From contig JBEIHC010000053.1 of the NCBI GenBank assembly GCA_040381555.1, positions 1-18,481 of the forward strand: DNA of 18,481 bases, given 5' to 3'. Origin of the DNA: CANHCC01 sp040381555. GTDB taxonomy: Bacteria > Bacteroidota > Bacteroidia > J057 > RFSG01. Under the pieces are notes generated by a model. The model worked only from the letters and a program-made list of their open reading frames with translations. It was not told where the DNA came from and searched no databases. Position 1 is the first letter of the stretch. Each line of letters starts with the position of its first letter. The position numbers and the translations under genes are program-made. Shown in pieces: positions 1 through 7,197 of this stretch.

Positions 1-373
1 AAACCTTCCGTATAACTTCCTTTAGCTTATTTTATTTGGTAGCCAGCCAAATCGCAATTGAGCTAGAATTCCCCCCAAGCGAGATTCGCTTCGCTATTCC
101 TTACTGTAAAATGGCTGCCGTTGACTCCCATCTGTAGATTATTAAGATGCTAGCAAAAAAGGACAATGAATAAGATTAGCATTAAACTCAATTTCGATGA
201 AGGGATGTTGGTTTTGGTTTGAATACTAGACAACGAGCGAACCTACAAAGATTGTAGCCTCTCTAAAGTTGCAAAAACATACATACCCAACTTCTGAGAA
301 AATCTACCAAAGCCAATTACAATCAGCTATTAGATAGGCCAGCTGATCTTGACATTCAAGTAAAAATAAACTA
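1..373. other. Stretch with no recognised gene
   Basis: I find no coding region that I can support here. A reading frame beginning with an ATG at 166 runs 18 codons to a TGA at 220-222. The same frame then continues for another 26 codons to a second TGA, which might be a decayed gene, but nothing in it is recognisable. Two small inverted repeats are visible: ATTTGG/CCAAAT near 36-54, and AAGCGA-GAT-TCGCTT at 77-91. Neither is followed by a T-run, so I do not call a terminator. Confidence 0.4.
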
Positions 374-476
374 TTGCATAAATAATGCAAAATTAAATTA
401 TATTGCAGTATTTCTGCAATAAAATATTTATTGCAATTATATTGCAATATTAATACTAATTGCATTTTTTTAACAA
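374..476 (+). promoter_or_regulatory. Array of four TTGCA inverted repeats (candidate operator array)
   Basis: There are four successive sites of the form TTGCAn-N5-nTGCAA. Site 1 (374-390) is TTGCAT-N5-ATGCAA. Site 2 (403-419) is TTGCAG-N5-CTGCAA, extended by TA on each side. Site 3 (431-447) is TTGCAA-N5-TTGCAA, also flanked by TA. Site 4 (460-476) is degenerate, TTGCAT-N5-TAACAA. Each core is 17 bp with a 5-base spacer, and the core starts are 29, 28 and 29 bases apart. Site 4 overlaps the probable -33 element of the satD promoter. The geometry is read directly from the sequence. That it is an operator for a dimeric regulator is inference. Confidence 0.6.
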
Positions 477-490
477 TATTGGTACATTTG
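459..490 (+). promoter_or_regulatory. Bacteroidota-type promoter of satD
   Basis: TACATTTG at 483-490 is an exact match to the Bacteroidota -7 box TAnnTTTG. ATTG at 459-462 is a 3/4 match to the -33 box TTTG, with 20 bases between them. The box ends 18 bases before the ATG at 509, which implies a short leader. The -33 element lies inside the fourth TTGCA inverted repeat, so a protein bound there would be expected to interfere with transcription. Confidence 0.5.
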
Positions 491-508
491 TGATTATTTA
501 TTCCAAGC

Positions 509-1129
509 ATGCAAGCGATCATTCTGATGGCGGACATACAGAACAGTAGTCTGCAAAATCAACGAATACTGGCACAACAGTTCAGTCACCTGATACAATC
601 TGCTAACAAACAATTTCAAGCTGAGCTGAGATCTCCTCTAACAATTACACTAGGGGATGAATTCCAAGGCGTTCCTCAGTCTATAGAAAGTGGATTAAAA
701 ATCATCTTTCATTTAGAAGAAAGTATTCTCAAAAAGGGATATACAATGAAACTCAGATACATTCTGCAAGTGGGGAGAATAGAAACTCCTATCAACTCAA
801 AAATCGCTTATGGCATGATGGGTAAAGGGCTAACGGATGCACGAAACCAATTAAGCCTGCTCAAAAAAGAAAAGATACGATTTAAGATAAAGACCACTCG
901 TATTGCTCAAACCCATGTCCTCAATCAGGCATTTCTACTCTACCAAAGCATCGTAGATGCCTGGAAGCCGAAAGATAAGCCCTTAATAAGTAGTTTCTTA
1001 ACATTGAAAGACTATAAGAAGGTAGCGATCAAACATCGACTGAATCCCTCTTCAACCTGGAGAAGACAGAAAAGCCTCAATATTTCCCAATATAAATCAA
1101 TTAAAGAAATACTCTTATATTTGGGTTAG
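509..1129 (+). CDS. SatD-family protein (cyclase-like domain plus C-terminal HTH)
   Basis: This is a 206-residue protein with no signal peptide or membrane segment, so it should be cytoplasmic. SatD-family features are an N-terminal strand ending in AD-I-x-x-S (D9), the hallmark TLGDEFQG at residues 47-54, an LRYILQVGRI strand near 82-91, and GKGLTDAR at 105-112. The order D-I, G-D, R-x-G, D-A-R parallels the metal- and nucleotide-binding motifs of class III nucleotidyl cyclases, with D9 and D50 as the would-be metal ligands. This comparison is inference, and catalysis is not shown. Residues about 166-206 look like a helix-turn-helix. SatD was named from the secretion and acid-tolerance locus of Streptococcus mutans, and its biochemical role is not established. 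The start at 509 keeps the complete first strand. The gene has its own promoter behind an operator-like array, and a small membrane-protein gene follows 12 bases downstream. Confidence 0.7.
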   Translation: MQAIILMADIQNSSLQNQRILAQQFSHLIQSANKQFQAELRSPLTITLGDEFQGVPQSIESGLKIIFHLEESILKKGYTMKLRYILQVGRIETPINSKIAYGMMGKGLTDARNQLSLLKKEKIRFKIKTTRIAQTHVLNQAFLLYQSIVDAWKPKDKPLISSFLTLKDYKKVAIKHRLNPSSTWRRQKSLNISQYKSIKEILLYLG

Positions 1130-1141
1130 AATAACTGTTCA

Positions 1142-1267
1142 ATGAAGGAGACGCTCTATTTTATCCTCCTATTTTGCGCCGGTTAGCTAATTGTCAACCT
1201 GACTCTATTTAAGTGGCTAAGGAAAATATTTTCGACTTCTGAAGACCCAGAACCGGAGAAAAGAATT
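1142..1267 (+). pseudogene. Detached 5' part of the small membrane-protein gene (in-frame TAG)
   Basis: An ATG at 1142, 12 bases after the satD stop, opens a hydrophobic frame (MKETLYFILLFCAG) that ends at a TAG at 1184-1186. The same frame stays open from 1187 straight into the membrane-protein frame at 1268-1501. The joined reading would be about 119 residues: a first membrane helix, a short basic and acidic linker (KWLRKIF, then EDPEPEKR), and the two helices downstream. The natural reading is one gene of three membrane segments broken by a single amber codon. A sequencing error, readthrough or a genuine downstream start would also explain it. Confidence 0.5.
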
Positions 1268-1501
1268 TTGGGTCTATCCATATCTATATTCAAAGGAATA
1301 TTAGAACGATTCACCCTGTTTCTGGCTCTATTTTTAAACATTCCCTTTGTCCTCACAGTCTTTGGCGCAATTAAAATTGGTACCCGCTTAGAAAAGAATA
1401 ATAAAGTCAAGAACGATTATTTCATCATTGGCAACCTATTAACCATCTTAATTGCCATTTTTTATAATTTCCTGACCCGATTTCTCGTGACACTTTCATA
1501 A
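1268..1501 (+). CDS. Small two-helix membrane protein (C-terminal part of an interrupted gene)
   Basis: This is a 77-residue open frame from a TTG codon at 1268. It has two hydrophobic segments, about residues 12-36 and 52-75, separated by a charged loop (TRLEKNNKVKNDYF). The pattern ERF-x2-F-L-A-L followed by IKIGTR and DYFIIGNLL resembles small uncharacterised bacterial inner-membrane proteins that I know only as a sequence pattern, so I assign no function. The preceding GGAGAA could serve as a ribosome site, but Bacteroidota rarely depend on one. The frame is open back to 1187 and blocked by a TAG at 1184-1186, so the TTG start is doubtful. Its position after satD suggests co-transcription. 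Confidence 0.45.
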   Translation: MGLSISIFKGILERFTLFLALFLNIPFVLTVFGAIKIGTRLEKNNKVKNDYFIIGNLLTILIAIFYNFLTRFLVTLS

Positions 1502-1508
1502 ATCTATC

Positions 1509-1536
1509 CATCAAGAATTAACCAAAATCCTTGATG
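1509..1536 (+). other. Inverted repeat after the satD unit
   Basis: CATCAAG (1509-1515) and CTTGATG (1530-1536) form a perfect 7-bp stem around a 14-base loop, 8 bases after the stop of the small membrane-protein gene. No T-run follows directly, so it is at best a weak or factor-dependent 3' end, or a binding site ahead of the M1 peptidase gene. Confidence 0.25.
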
Positions 1537-1577
1537 CACCTAGTATTCACTTCATTGTCTTTTTGTAACTTTAACCC

Positions 1578-3995
1578 ATGAAACAGTGGATTATCCTATT
1601 CGCCTTGTTGAGTTCCATGCTCAAGGCACAACAACTACCTGAAGTGCGAACCTATCTTGCGGAACCAGAACTGGAACCCCGAGAACACCCTGTAAACTTT
1701 ACACACCTCAGGTTGGAGGTTAATTTCCAACCAGAAAAAGGGATAGTCAATGGAAAAGTTACCCATACTTTTCTACCCCTGAGAGACCGGATAGATAGTC
1801 TGTTTTTGGATGGCCCGGGCATCCAACTACTGAAAGCCACGCGTAAAGGAAAAGAGCTGAGGTGGAAACAGGAGGATAGTGGATTTTATTTATTCTTAGA
1901 CAATTCGACCACCTTGGGAGTTCTGGATAGTTTCACCTTGGAGTACACCTGTACCCCACGCAAAGGCATCTATTTCATTGGATGGAATGACCAAAGCAAT
2001 CGTTCCAGAAAACAAATCTGGACGCAGGGACAGGGAATAGACAATCGATATTGGATTCCGATGTATGATGAGATGAATGATAAAATCATTTCCGAAACTC
2101 TCATCACCTTTACAGATAGTTTTCAGGTATTATCCAATGGAAATTTACTTACTGAGAGAAAGAATGGGAATGGTACCAAAACCTGGCATTATAAAATGGA
2201 TTACCCTCATCCCCCCTATTTAATCATGATTGGAATTGGGAGATATTCCATTGAAAAAAGAAAGACTCAGGCTGGTACCCCTGTTTCATTATGGTACTAT
2301 CCTGAATTCCCGGAAAAAAGAGAACCTACTTACCGATACTCAACAGAGTGTATAGACTATCTAGAAGAGATGACGGGCATCCCTTACCCTTGGAAAACCT
2401 ATGCTAATATTCCTGTTCAGGATTTTCTTTATGGTGCCATGGAAAATACCACTGCTACCATATTTGGAGACTTCATACTGGTTGATTCACGCGAATTTAT
2501 AGACCGAAACTACATCGGCACCAATGTACATGAGCTCACCCATCAATGGTTTGGGGATTACATTACAGCGAGAAGCTCTAAACACACCTGGCTTCAGGAA
2601 TCCTATGCTACATTTTACCCTAAGCGTTTTCTACGCACTATCTATGGGGAAGACTATTATGAATGGCAATTAAGAGGGGAGCATAATTCAGCCCTCAAAG
2701 CATCTGAGAAAGATCACTTTCCAGTAGTTCATTCCAAAGCAGGATCGGCTCGTTGGTACCCTAAAGGATCGGCAGTAATAGACATGATGCACTATGCATT
2801 TGGGGAAGAGGCGATGAAAAGAGTGATTCACCATTATCTCAAAAAACATCCTTACCAAAATGTAGAAACCAATGATTTGTACCAAAGTTTCCAAGACACA
2901 TTAGGATTAAGCCCTTACTGGTTTTTCGACCAATGGCTGTATCGTGGAGGGGAACCTCATTATCAAATAAGCTGGGAAGGAATTCAAACGCCTAATGGAC
3001 AGGCTACCGAAATCAGTGTTCAACAAATGCAAGGAACTAATGAGTTACAGGGATTATTTAAAATGCCGGTAGAAATAGAAGTTCATTATACAGATGGCGC
3101 CATTGATAAAGAAAAAGTATGGGTGGAGAAAGAGAATCATCGTTTCCGTATTTCGAATACATCTGGTAAAAAAGTAGCCTTTGTGCTATTTGACCCGGGG
3201 AGTCAAATACTAAAAAAAGTTAGCTTTAAGAAATCTATTCATGAGCTGAAAGAACAATTATCTAGGGCTCCTCACATGATCGATCGGTATGACGCCTTAC
3301 TTGGATTACGAGACTTTTCACTTACCGAGAAAAAGGATTATTTGTTGGAAAGATATTCGAAGGAGAACTTCCATGCGATGAAGTCAGAAATTCTACAACA
3401 ACTGAAAGAAGATCAGTCAGTAAACGCTCAAAGCCTGAGAAGACAAGCCTTACAGGATAAAATGGTGGAAGTTCGTTTATCCGCTATCAGCAACACTGAA
3501 AGCATTCCCTTTACGGATTTGATTTACTATGAAGCCTTGTTGAAGGACTCATCGTATAGTGTTATTAATGCCAGTTTAGAAAAATTATCCCGTCAATTTC
3601 CTGAGAATCTTGAGAAATACCTTGAGGCTACTCAAAACGAGAAAGGTCCTGGGATGAAAACACGCATTTTATGGTTGGAGCTGAAAGCCGAAAAAGGGGA
3701 CAGTGAATCACTGAGAGAATTGGGCGACTTATGCAGTTCTGGATTTGAATTTATCACCCGACAAAATGCGATGAATGCCTTAAAAAGGCTCAATTATCTC
3801 AACCCTATTATCATTCGAAATTGGTTGGATGCAGTATTGAATCCCAATTATAAATTAGCAGGAACAGCAAGTCAGATTCTGAAAGAAATGATGATTCAAA
3901 GTCAGTGGAAGAATATGATTCAGTTAGAGGTAAAACTGCTTAAAAACGCTAACCCAAATTCAAAAGAAATACTTGGGAAACAGGGATTGCTTTAA
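1578..3995 (+). CDS. Secreted M1-family zinc metallopeptidase (aminopeptidase N-like)
   Basis: This 805-residue protein has a signal peptide (MKQWIILFALLSSMLKA, cleavage near A17). It therefore acts in the periplasm or beyond, where it would remove N-terminal residues from peptides. The M1 signatures are complete. GAMEN (exopeptidase and substrate amine binding) is at 286-290, HELTH is at 318-322, and the third zinc ligand is E341, exactly 19 residues after H322. E319 is the general base, and Y394 in WYPKGSA is the likely transition-state tyrosine. The N-terminal beta domain spans about 35-230, the thermolysin-like domain about 230-470, then a beta-sandwich. A helical HEAT-like tail from about 550 to 800 is typical of the family. 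I see no Por-type secretion tail or lipobox. It appears to be a single-gene unit between the satD region and the lgt operon. The exact substrate preference cannot be read. Confidence 0.93.
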   Translation: MKQWIILFALLSSMLKAQQLPEVRTYLAEPELEPREHPVNFTHLRLEVNFQPEKGIVNGKVTHTFLPLRDRIDSLFLDGPGIQLLKATRKGKELRWKQEDSGFYLFLDNSTTLGVLDSFTLEYTCTPRKGIYFIGWNDQSNRSRKQIWTQGQGIDNRYWIPMYDEMNDKIISETLITFTDSFQVLSNGNLLTERKNGNGTKTWHYKMDYPHPPYLIMIGIGRYSIEKRKTQAGTPVSLWYYPEFPEKREPTYRYSTECIDYLEEMTGIPYPWKTYANIPVQDFLYGAMENTTATIFGDFILVDSREFIDRNYIGTNVHELTHQWFGDYITARSSKHTWLQESYATFYPKRFLRTIYGEDYYEWQLRGEHNSALKASEKDHFPVVHSKAGSARWYPKGSAVIDMMHYAFGEEAMKRVIHHYLKKHPYQNVETNDLYQSFQDTLGLSPYWFFDQWLYRGGEPHYQISWEGIQTPNGQATEISVQQMQGTNELQGLFKMPVEIEVHYTDGAIDKEKVWVEKENHRFRISNTSGKKVAFVLFDPGSQILKKVSFKKSIHELKEQLSRAPHMIDRYDALLGLRDFSLTEKKDYLLERYSKENFHAMKSEILQQLKEDQSVNAQSLRRQALQDKMVEVRLSAISNTESIPFTDLIYYEALLKDSSYSVINASLEKLSRQFPENLEKYLEATQNEKGPGMKTRILWLELKAEKGDSESLRELGDLCSSGFEFITRQNAMNALKRLNYLNPIIIRNWLDAVLNPNYKLAGTASQILKEMMIQSQWKNMIQLEVKLLKNANPNSKEILGKQGLL

Positions 3996-4064
3996 GCCTA
4001 TCTTAACAATACTAGGGCAATGGAAAAATTAGGTCATAACTTTGAAAGAAAAGAATAATCTCTG

Positions 4065-4135
4065 AGGTGCTCAGGCTTAAGTTTAAGCGTCTGTTTAGGA
4101 GGGTAAGTCTTGGCACCTGCACAAATCTCCTTACC
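4065..4135 (+). promoter_or_regulatory. Nested inverted repeats over the lgt promoter
   Basis: Three inverted repeats are nested here. AGGTGC (4065-4070) pairs with GCACCT (4113-4118). Inside it, GCTTAA (4075-4080) pairs with TTAAGC (4083-4088) around a 2-base centre. GGTAAG (4102-4107) pairs with CTTACC (4130-4135), whose right arm overlaps the -7 box of the lgt promoter. All arms are perfect 6-mers. The layout would suit operator half-sites, but 6-base matches in a 160-base gap can also arise by chance. Confidence 0.3.
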
Positions 4136-4139
4136 TTTG
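4109..4139 (+). promoter_or_regulatory. Bacteroidota-type promoter of lgt-rluD-aat
   Basis: TACCTTTG at 4132-4139 matches the TAnnTTTG -7 box exactly. CTTG at 4109-4112 is a 3/4 match to the -33 box, with 19 bases between. The -7 box ends 18 bases before the GTG start at 4158, the same distance as in the satD promoter. Confidence 0.5.
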
Positions 4140-4157
4140 AACTTAAAATCTTGAACT

Positions 4158-5324
4158 GTGTATCCTACCTTTAGTGATTTATTAAATGATTTGCTAGGCA
4201 CCCATTTTTGCTTGCCTGTTCAGACCTTTGGTTTTTTCGTAGCCATGGCATTTATTACAGCGTGGTCTGCAATTAGACATGAACTGGTAAGGAAATCCGA
4301 GGAAGGATTACTCCCCGTTAAGAAATTAAAAATTCAAACAGGTGGTCCTATCCAGATACAAGAAGTAGGATATGCAGCCTTGTTATGGGCAGTTTTAGGA
4401 TTCAAATTGGGTCCAATTTTCACCAATAATTCGATTTATTGCGCGCGCCCTCAAGATGCTTTATTATCCTTAGAAGGAGATTGGAGGATAGCTTTGGTTG
4501 CTGCAATTGCTGGGGCCTTGCTAAAGTATCGGGAGTATCAACAAGCAAAAAACAGTAAACTGGAAACCAAATTAGTGGATTCTGGTGCAGAGGAATCTTT
4601 AGGTACTGTTACGATGATTGCTGCTATTGGGGGTATCTTGGGTGCTAAAATATTTCATAACCTAGAGAATTTAGATCATTTCATGCAGGATCCATTAGGC
4701 TCCTTATTGTCATTTGACGGACTTACCTTTTATGGGGGGCTCATAGTAGCATCCACTGCAATTATCTGGCATTTAAGAAAAATCAAAATACCCATTCTAC
4801 CCTATCTAGATGCTGCCGCTCCCGCGCTTTTACTTGCCTATGGGATAGGCAGGATTGGCTGTCAACTTTCCGGAGATGGAGATTGGGGGATTGTGAATAA
4901 TGCCAGTAAGCCTTCCTGGCTCAGTTGGGCACCGGATTGGGCATGGTCTTATACTTACCCCAACAATGTGATTCGGGAGGGAGTTTCCATTCCTGGCTGT
5001 GTAGGAGATTTCTGCTTCCAACTTCCAGAGCCTGTATTTCCAACTCCTTTGTATGAAATTCTAATGGCGATTTCTTTAGCGGGTGTATTATGGATGCTGC
5101 GCAAAAGACTTGCTACGCCCGGAAAATTATTTGCAGTCTATCTGATATTTAATGGGATGGAAAGATTTCTGATTGAGAAAATCCGAGTGAATACTTATAT
5201 GAATTTATTCGGAATGAACATAACTCAGGCTGAGGTAATCTCCTTCATTCTGATCATCGCCGGAATTATCCTTTTGGTCAAACTAAAACCCAGCCTCCCA
5301 TCTGAATCTGCCGAGATAAAATGA
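4158..5324 (+). CDS. lgt: Prolipoprotein diacylglyceryl transferase
   Basis: This integral inner-membrane enzyme transfers diacylglycerol from phosphatidylglycerol to the lipobox cysteine of preprolipoproteins, the first step of lipoprotein maturation. The 388-residue protein opens with the Bacteroidota-type N-terminus (YPTFSDLL, then LPVQTFGFFVA) and has about seven hydrophobic segments. The Lgt signature is present in its Bacteroidota variant, GIGRIGC-x3-GDGDWG, with R232 as the key arginine. The C-terminal catalytic region has R336, E340 and R343 in ERFLIEKIRVN. It is longer than the roughly 290-residue E. coli enzyme because of an inserted basic/amphipathic stretch after the first helix and an outer loop with two cysteines before the last helices, as is usual in this phylum. 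The start is GTG at 4158. It overlaps rluD by 4 bases, so the two should be translationally coupled. Confidence 0.95.
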   Translation: MYPTFSDLLNDLLGTHFCLPVQTFGFFVAMAFITAWSAIRHELVRKSEEGLLPVKKLKIQTGGPIQIQEVGYAALLWAVLGFKLGPIFTNNSIYCARPQDALLSLEGDWRIALVAAIAGALLKYREYQQAKNSKLETKLVDSGAEESLGTVTMIAAIGGILGAKIFHNLENLDHFMQDPLGSLLSFDGLTFYGGLIVASTAIIWHLRKIKIPILPYLDAAAPALLLAYGIGRIGCQLSGDGDWGIVNNASKPSWLSWAPDWAWSYTYPNNVIREGVSIPGCVGDFCFQLPEPVFPTPLYEILMAISLAGVLWMLRKRLATPGKLFAVYLIFNGMERFLIEKIRVNTYMNLFGMNITQAEVISFILIIAGIILLVKLKPSLPSESAEIK

Positions 5325-6403
5325 CAGAGTCAAAAGATTGGAATCTTCCAGATGTTTCTGCCGAGGAGATTACAGATAATTTAGACCCAGATGCTGGGGC
5401 TGAAGAGTCCGATTTATACGAGCATTTCACCCTGATTTCTGCACCAGGGCAGGCAATGTTGAGGCTAGATGTATTTTTGGCAACCTTTCTCAAAAATACT
5501 TCTCGCTCCAGAATAAAAAATGCAACCCTTACCGGAAATGTATTTGTCAATGATCAGGTTCGAAAGGCAAGCTACAAAGTAAAACCTGGGGATAAAGTGA
5601 GTGTGTTGCTTCCCTATCCCCCTCCTCCAGAATTAAGTGCCGAAAATCTTAACCTAACCATTCATTATGAGGATGAGGCTGTTTTACTCATCAATAAATC
5701 CCCCGGAATGGTGGTACACCCAGGAGTAGGAAATCATACCGGAACCTTAGTCCATGGCATTCTTTGGCACTTTGAGCACCTACCTAAAGGGAATCGGGCG
5801 GAAGATCATTTAAGACCGGGATTGGTTCATCGTATAGATAAAGACACCAGTGGATTAATTGTCATTGCTAAAACTGAATATGCTCTATCTTGGTTAGCCC
5901 GACAATTCTATGACCATTCCTGCGAACGCACCTACCATGCTTTGGTTTGGGGGGATTTAAAGGAAGACAAAGGAACTATTACGGGCAATATTGGAAGAAG
6001 TCTGAAAGACCGTAAAATCTTCCAAGTATATGCTGACCCGAATGAAGGAAAGCATGCCGTGACTCATTATGAAGTGCTAGAAAGATTTGGCTTTGCCACT
6101 TATGTTAAATGCAATTTAGAGACCGGTAGGACACATCAGATCCGGGTACATTTTAAACACATAGGTCATACTTTATTCAGTGATTCTTTCTATGGAGGAG
6201 ATAAAATTCTTGCCGGAAATAATACGGGAAGGTATAAACATATGATTCAGGAAGCGCTGTCGATTTGCCCTCGTCAAGCCTTGCATGCTAAAACGCTTGG
6301 ATTTCGACACCCTGTTACGGAAAAATGGATAAATTTTGACAGTGAGATTCCTGAGGATTTCCAGTCTGCCTTAGCAGTATTCCGAAATTATTCTCAACAT
6401 TAA
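5321..6403 (+). CDS. rluD: RluD/RluA-family 23S rRNA pseudouridine synthase
   Basis: The protein converts specific uridines to pseudouridine in 23S rRNA, by family precedent in helix 69. In its 360 residues, 1-33 are an acidic extension and about 46-105 form an S4 RNA-binding domain (LRLDVFLATFL, then SRSRIKNATLTGNVFVN). The catalytic domain follows, with HRIDKDTSGL at 170-179 and D173 as the catalytic aspartate. GRTHQIRVH follows and then the family's C-terminal motifs (LHAKTLGFRHPVT). The ATG lies inside the end of lgt (ATGA overlap) and aat starts 5 bases after its stop, so this is the middle gene of an operon. The family and fold are clear. The exact uridine targets, and hence RluD rather than a sister enzyme, are less certain. 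Confidence 0.88.
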   Translation: MTESKDWNLPDVSAEEITDNLDPDAGAEESDLYEHFTLISAPGQAMLRLDVFLATFLKNTSRSRIKNATLTGNVFVNDQVRKASYKVKPGDKVSVLLPYPPPPELSAENLNLTIHYEDEAVLLINKSPGMVVHPGVGNHTGTLVHGILWHFEHLPKGNRAEDHLRPGLVHRIDKDTSGLIVIAKTEYALSWLARQFYDHSCERTYHALVWGDLKEDKGTITGNIGRSLKDRKIFQVYADPNEGKHAVTHYEVLERFGFATYVKCNLETGRTHQIRVHFKHIGHTLFSDSFYGGDKILAGNNTGRYKHMIQEALSICPRQALHAKTLGFRHPVTEKWINFDSEIPEDFQSALAVFRNYSQH

Positions 6404-6408
6404 TTTTC

Positions 6409-7059
6409 ATGGCTATATTTTTTCTGGAACCAGATTCTGAATTTCCAACTGAATCTCAACTAGATAAGGAAGGATTAATCGCAGTCTCAGAAGAGCTGAC
6501 ACTCGATATGTTGCTAAGGGCGTACCCAAAAGGAATTTTCCCTTGGTATAATGAGGGAGAACTGGTACAATGGTGGTGCCCTGACCCCCGATTCGTATTG
6601 TTTCCAGAGGAATTAAAAATTTCAAAATCCATGAAACAAGTTTTAAGATCTGGGAAATTCAAATTTACTCGGAATCAGAATTTTGAGAAAGTAATCCAAC
6701 AATGCGCCACAGTTGCACGCAAAGATCAGGATGGCACTTGGCTTACACAGGCATTACAGGCAAAGTTGTTGGAATTGCATCAACTCGGTTGGGCAATATC
6801 CCTAGAAGTTTGGGAGAAGGAAGAATTGGTGGGTGGACTTTATGGAATTCTATATGGAAAAATATTTTTTGGGGAATCGATGTTTTCAAAAGTATCCAAT
6901 GCCTCAAAAGCCGGATTCATTCAGTTTGTAGAGGAATTAAAAGAGGAAGGAATATTACTAATAGACTGTCAAGTCTATACCCCTCATTTAGAAAATTTAG
7001 GAGCCCGGCTGATTCCCCGAAAGAATTTCCTCCACCTAATAAACACACAAAGCCAATAA
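6409..7059 (+). CDS. aat: Leucyl/phenylalanyl-tRNA--protein transferase
   Basis: This cytoplasmic enzyme adds Leu or Phe from aminoacyl-tRNA to proteins with N-terminal Lys or Arg, marking them for ClpS/ClpAP degradation by the bacterial N-end rule. The 216-residue protein shows the full motif series: GIFPWY (42-47), WWCPDPR (55-61), WLT (111-113), GGLYGI (142-147), FFGESMFS (153-160), DCQ (186-188), HLENLGAR (193-200) and IPRKNF (202-207). E156, D186 and Q188 correspond to the catalytic residues described for the E. coli enzyme. It is the last gene of the lgt-rluD-aat operon. No clear hairpin terminator follows. Confidence 0.96.
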   Translation: MAIFFLEPDSEFPTESQLDKEGLIAVSEELTLDMLLRAYPKGIFPWYNEGELVQWWCPDPRFVLFPEELKISKSMKQVLRSGKFKFTRNQNFEKVIQQCATVARKDQDGTWLTQALQAKLLELHQLGWAISLEVWEKEELVGGLYGILYGKIFFGESMFSKVSNASKAGFIQFVEELKEEGILLIDCQVYTPHLENLGARLIPRKNFLHLINTQSQ

Positions 7060-7091
7060 AATGAAATTTTAAAAAATGATATTTGTCACTA

Positions 7092-7125
7092 TTTGACATT
7101 TCAAGTCATCATATGCATACCTTTA
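7092..7125 (+). promoter_or_regulatory. Possible Bacteroidota-type promoter of the OmpA-like gene
   Basis: TTTG at 7092-7095 and TACCTTTA at 7118-7125 (7/8 match to TAnnTTTG) are separated by 22 bases. This is slightly longer than the 19-20 bases of the satD and lgt promoters. The start codon is 72 bases further on, implying a leader of about 65 bases, so this is a weak call. Confidence 0.3.
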
Positions 7126-7197
7126 CTGCCTACAATGAATTAAGTTTCACAAAAACGATTGTAAAAAACTTAAATTCTGAACGCAAACCAAAAACAT

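Noticed and set aside
166..300. Decayed gene: ATG frame with in-frame TGA codons at 220-222 and further on
   Set aside because: The translated pieces are short and match nothing that I recognise, so chance cannot be excluded.
374..476. Array as a plasmid-type replication iteron or ParB site
   Set aside because: There is no rep or par gene in the window and the array is aligned with a promoter. I kept it as a regulatory candidate.
304..537. Minus-strand frame of 77 codons across the TTGCA array
   Set aside because: It overlaps the satD start and promoter, is low-complexity AT-rich sequence, and has no recognisable protein character.
6702..7064. 120-codon plus-strand frame inside aat
   Set aside because: aat is unambiguous in its own frame with all catalytic motifs. 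This is a shifted-frame shadow.
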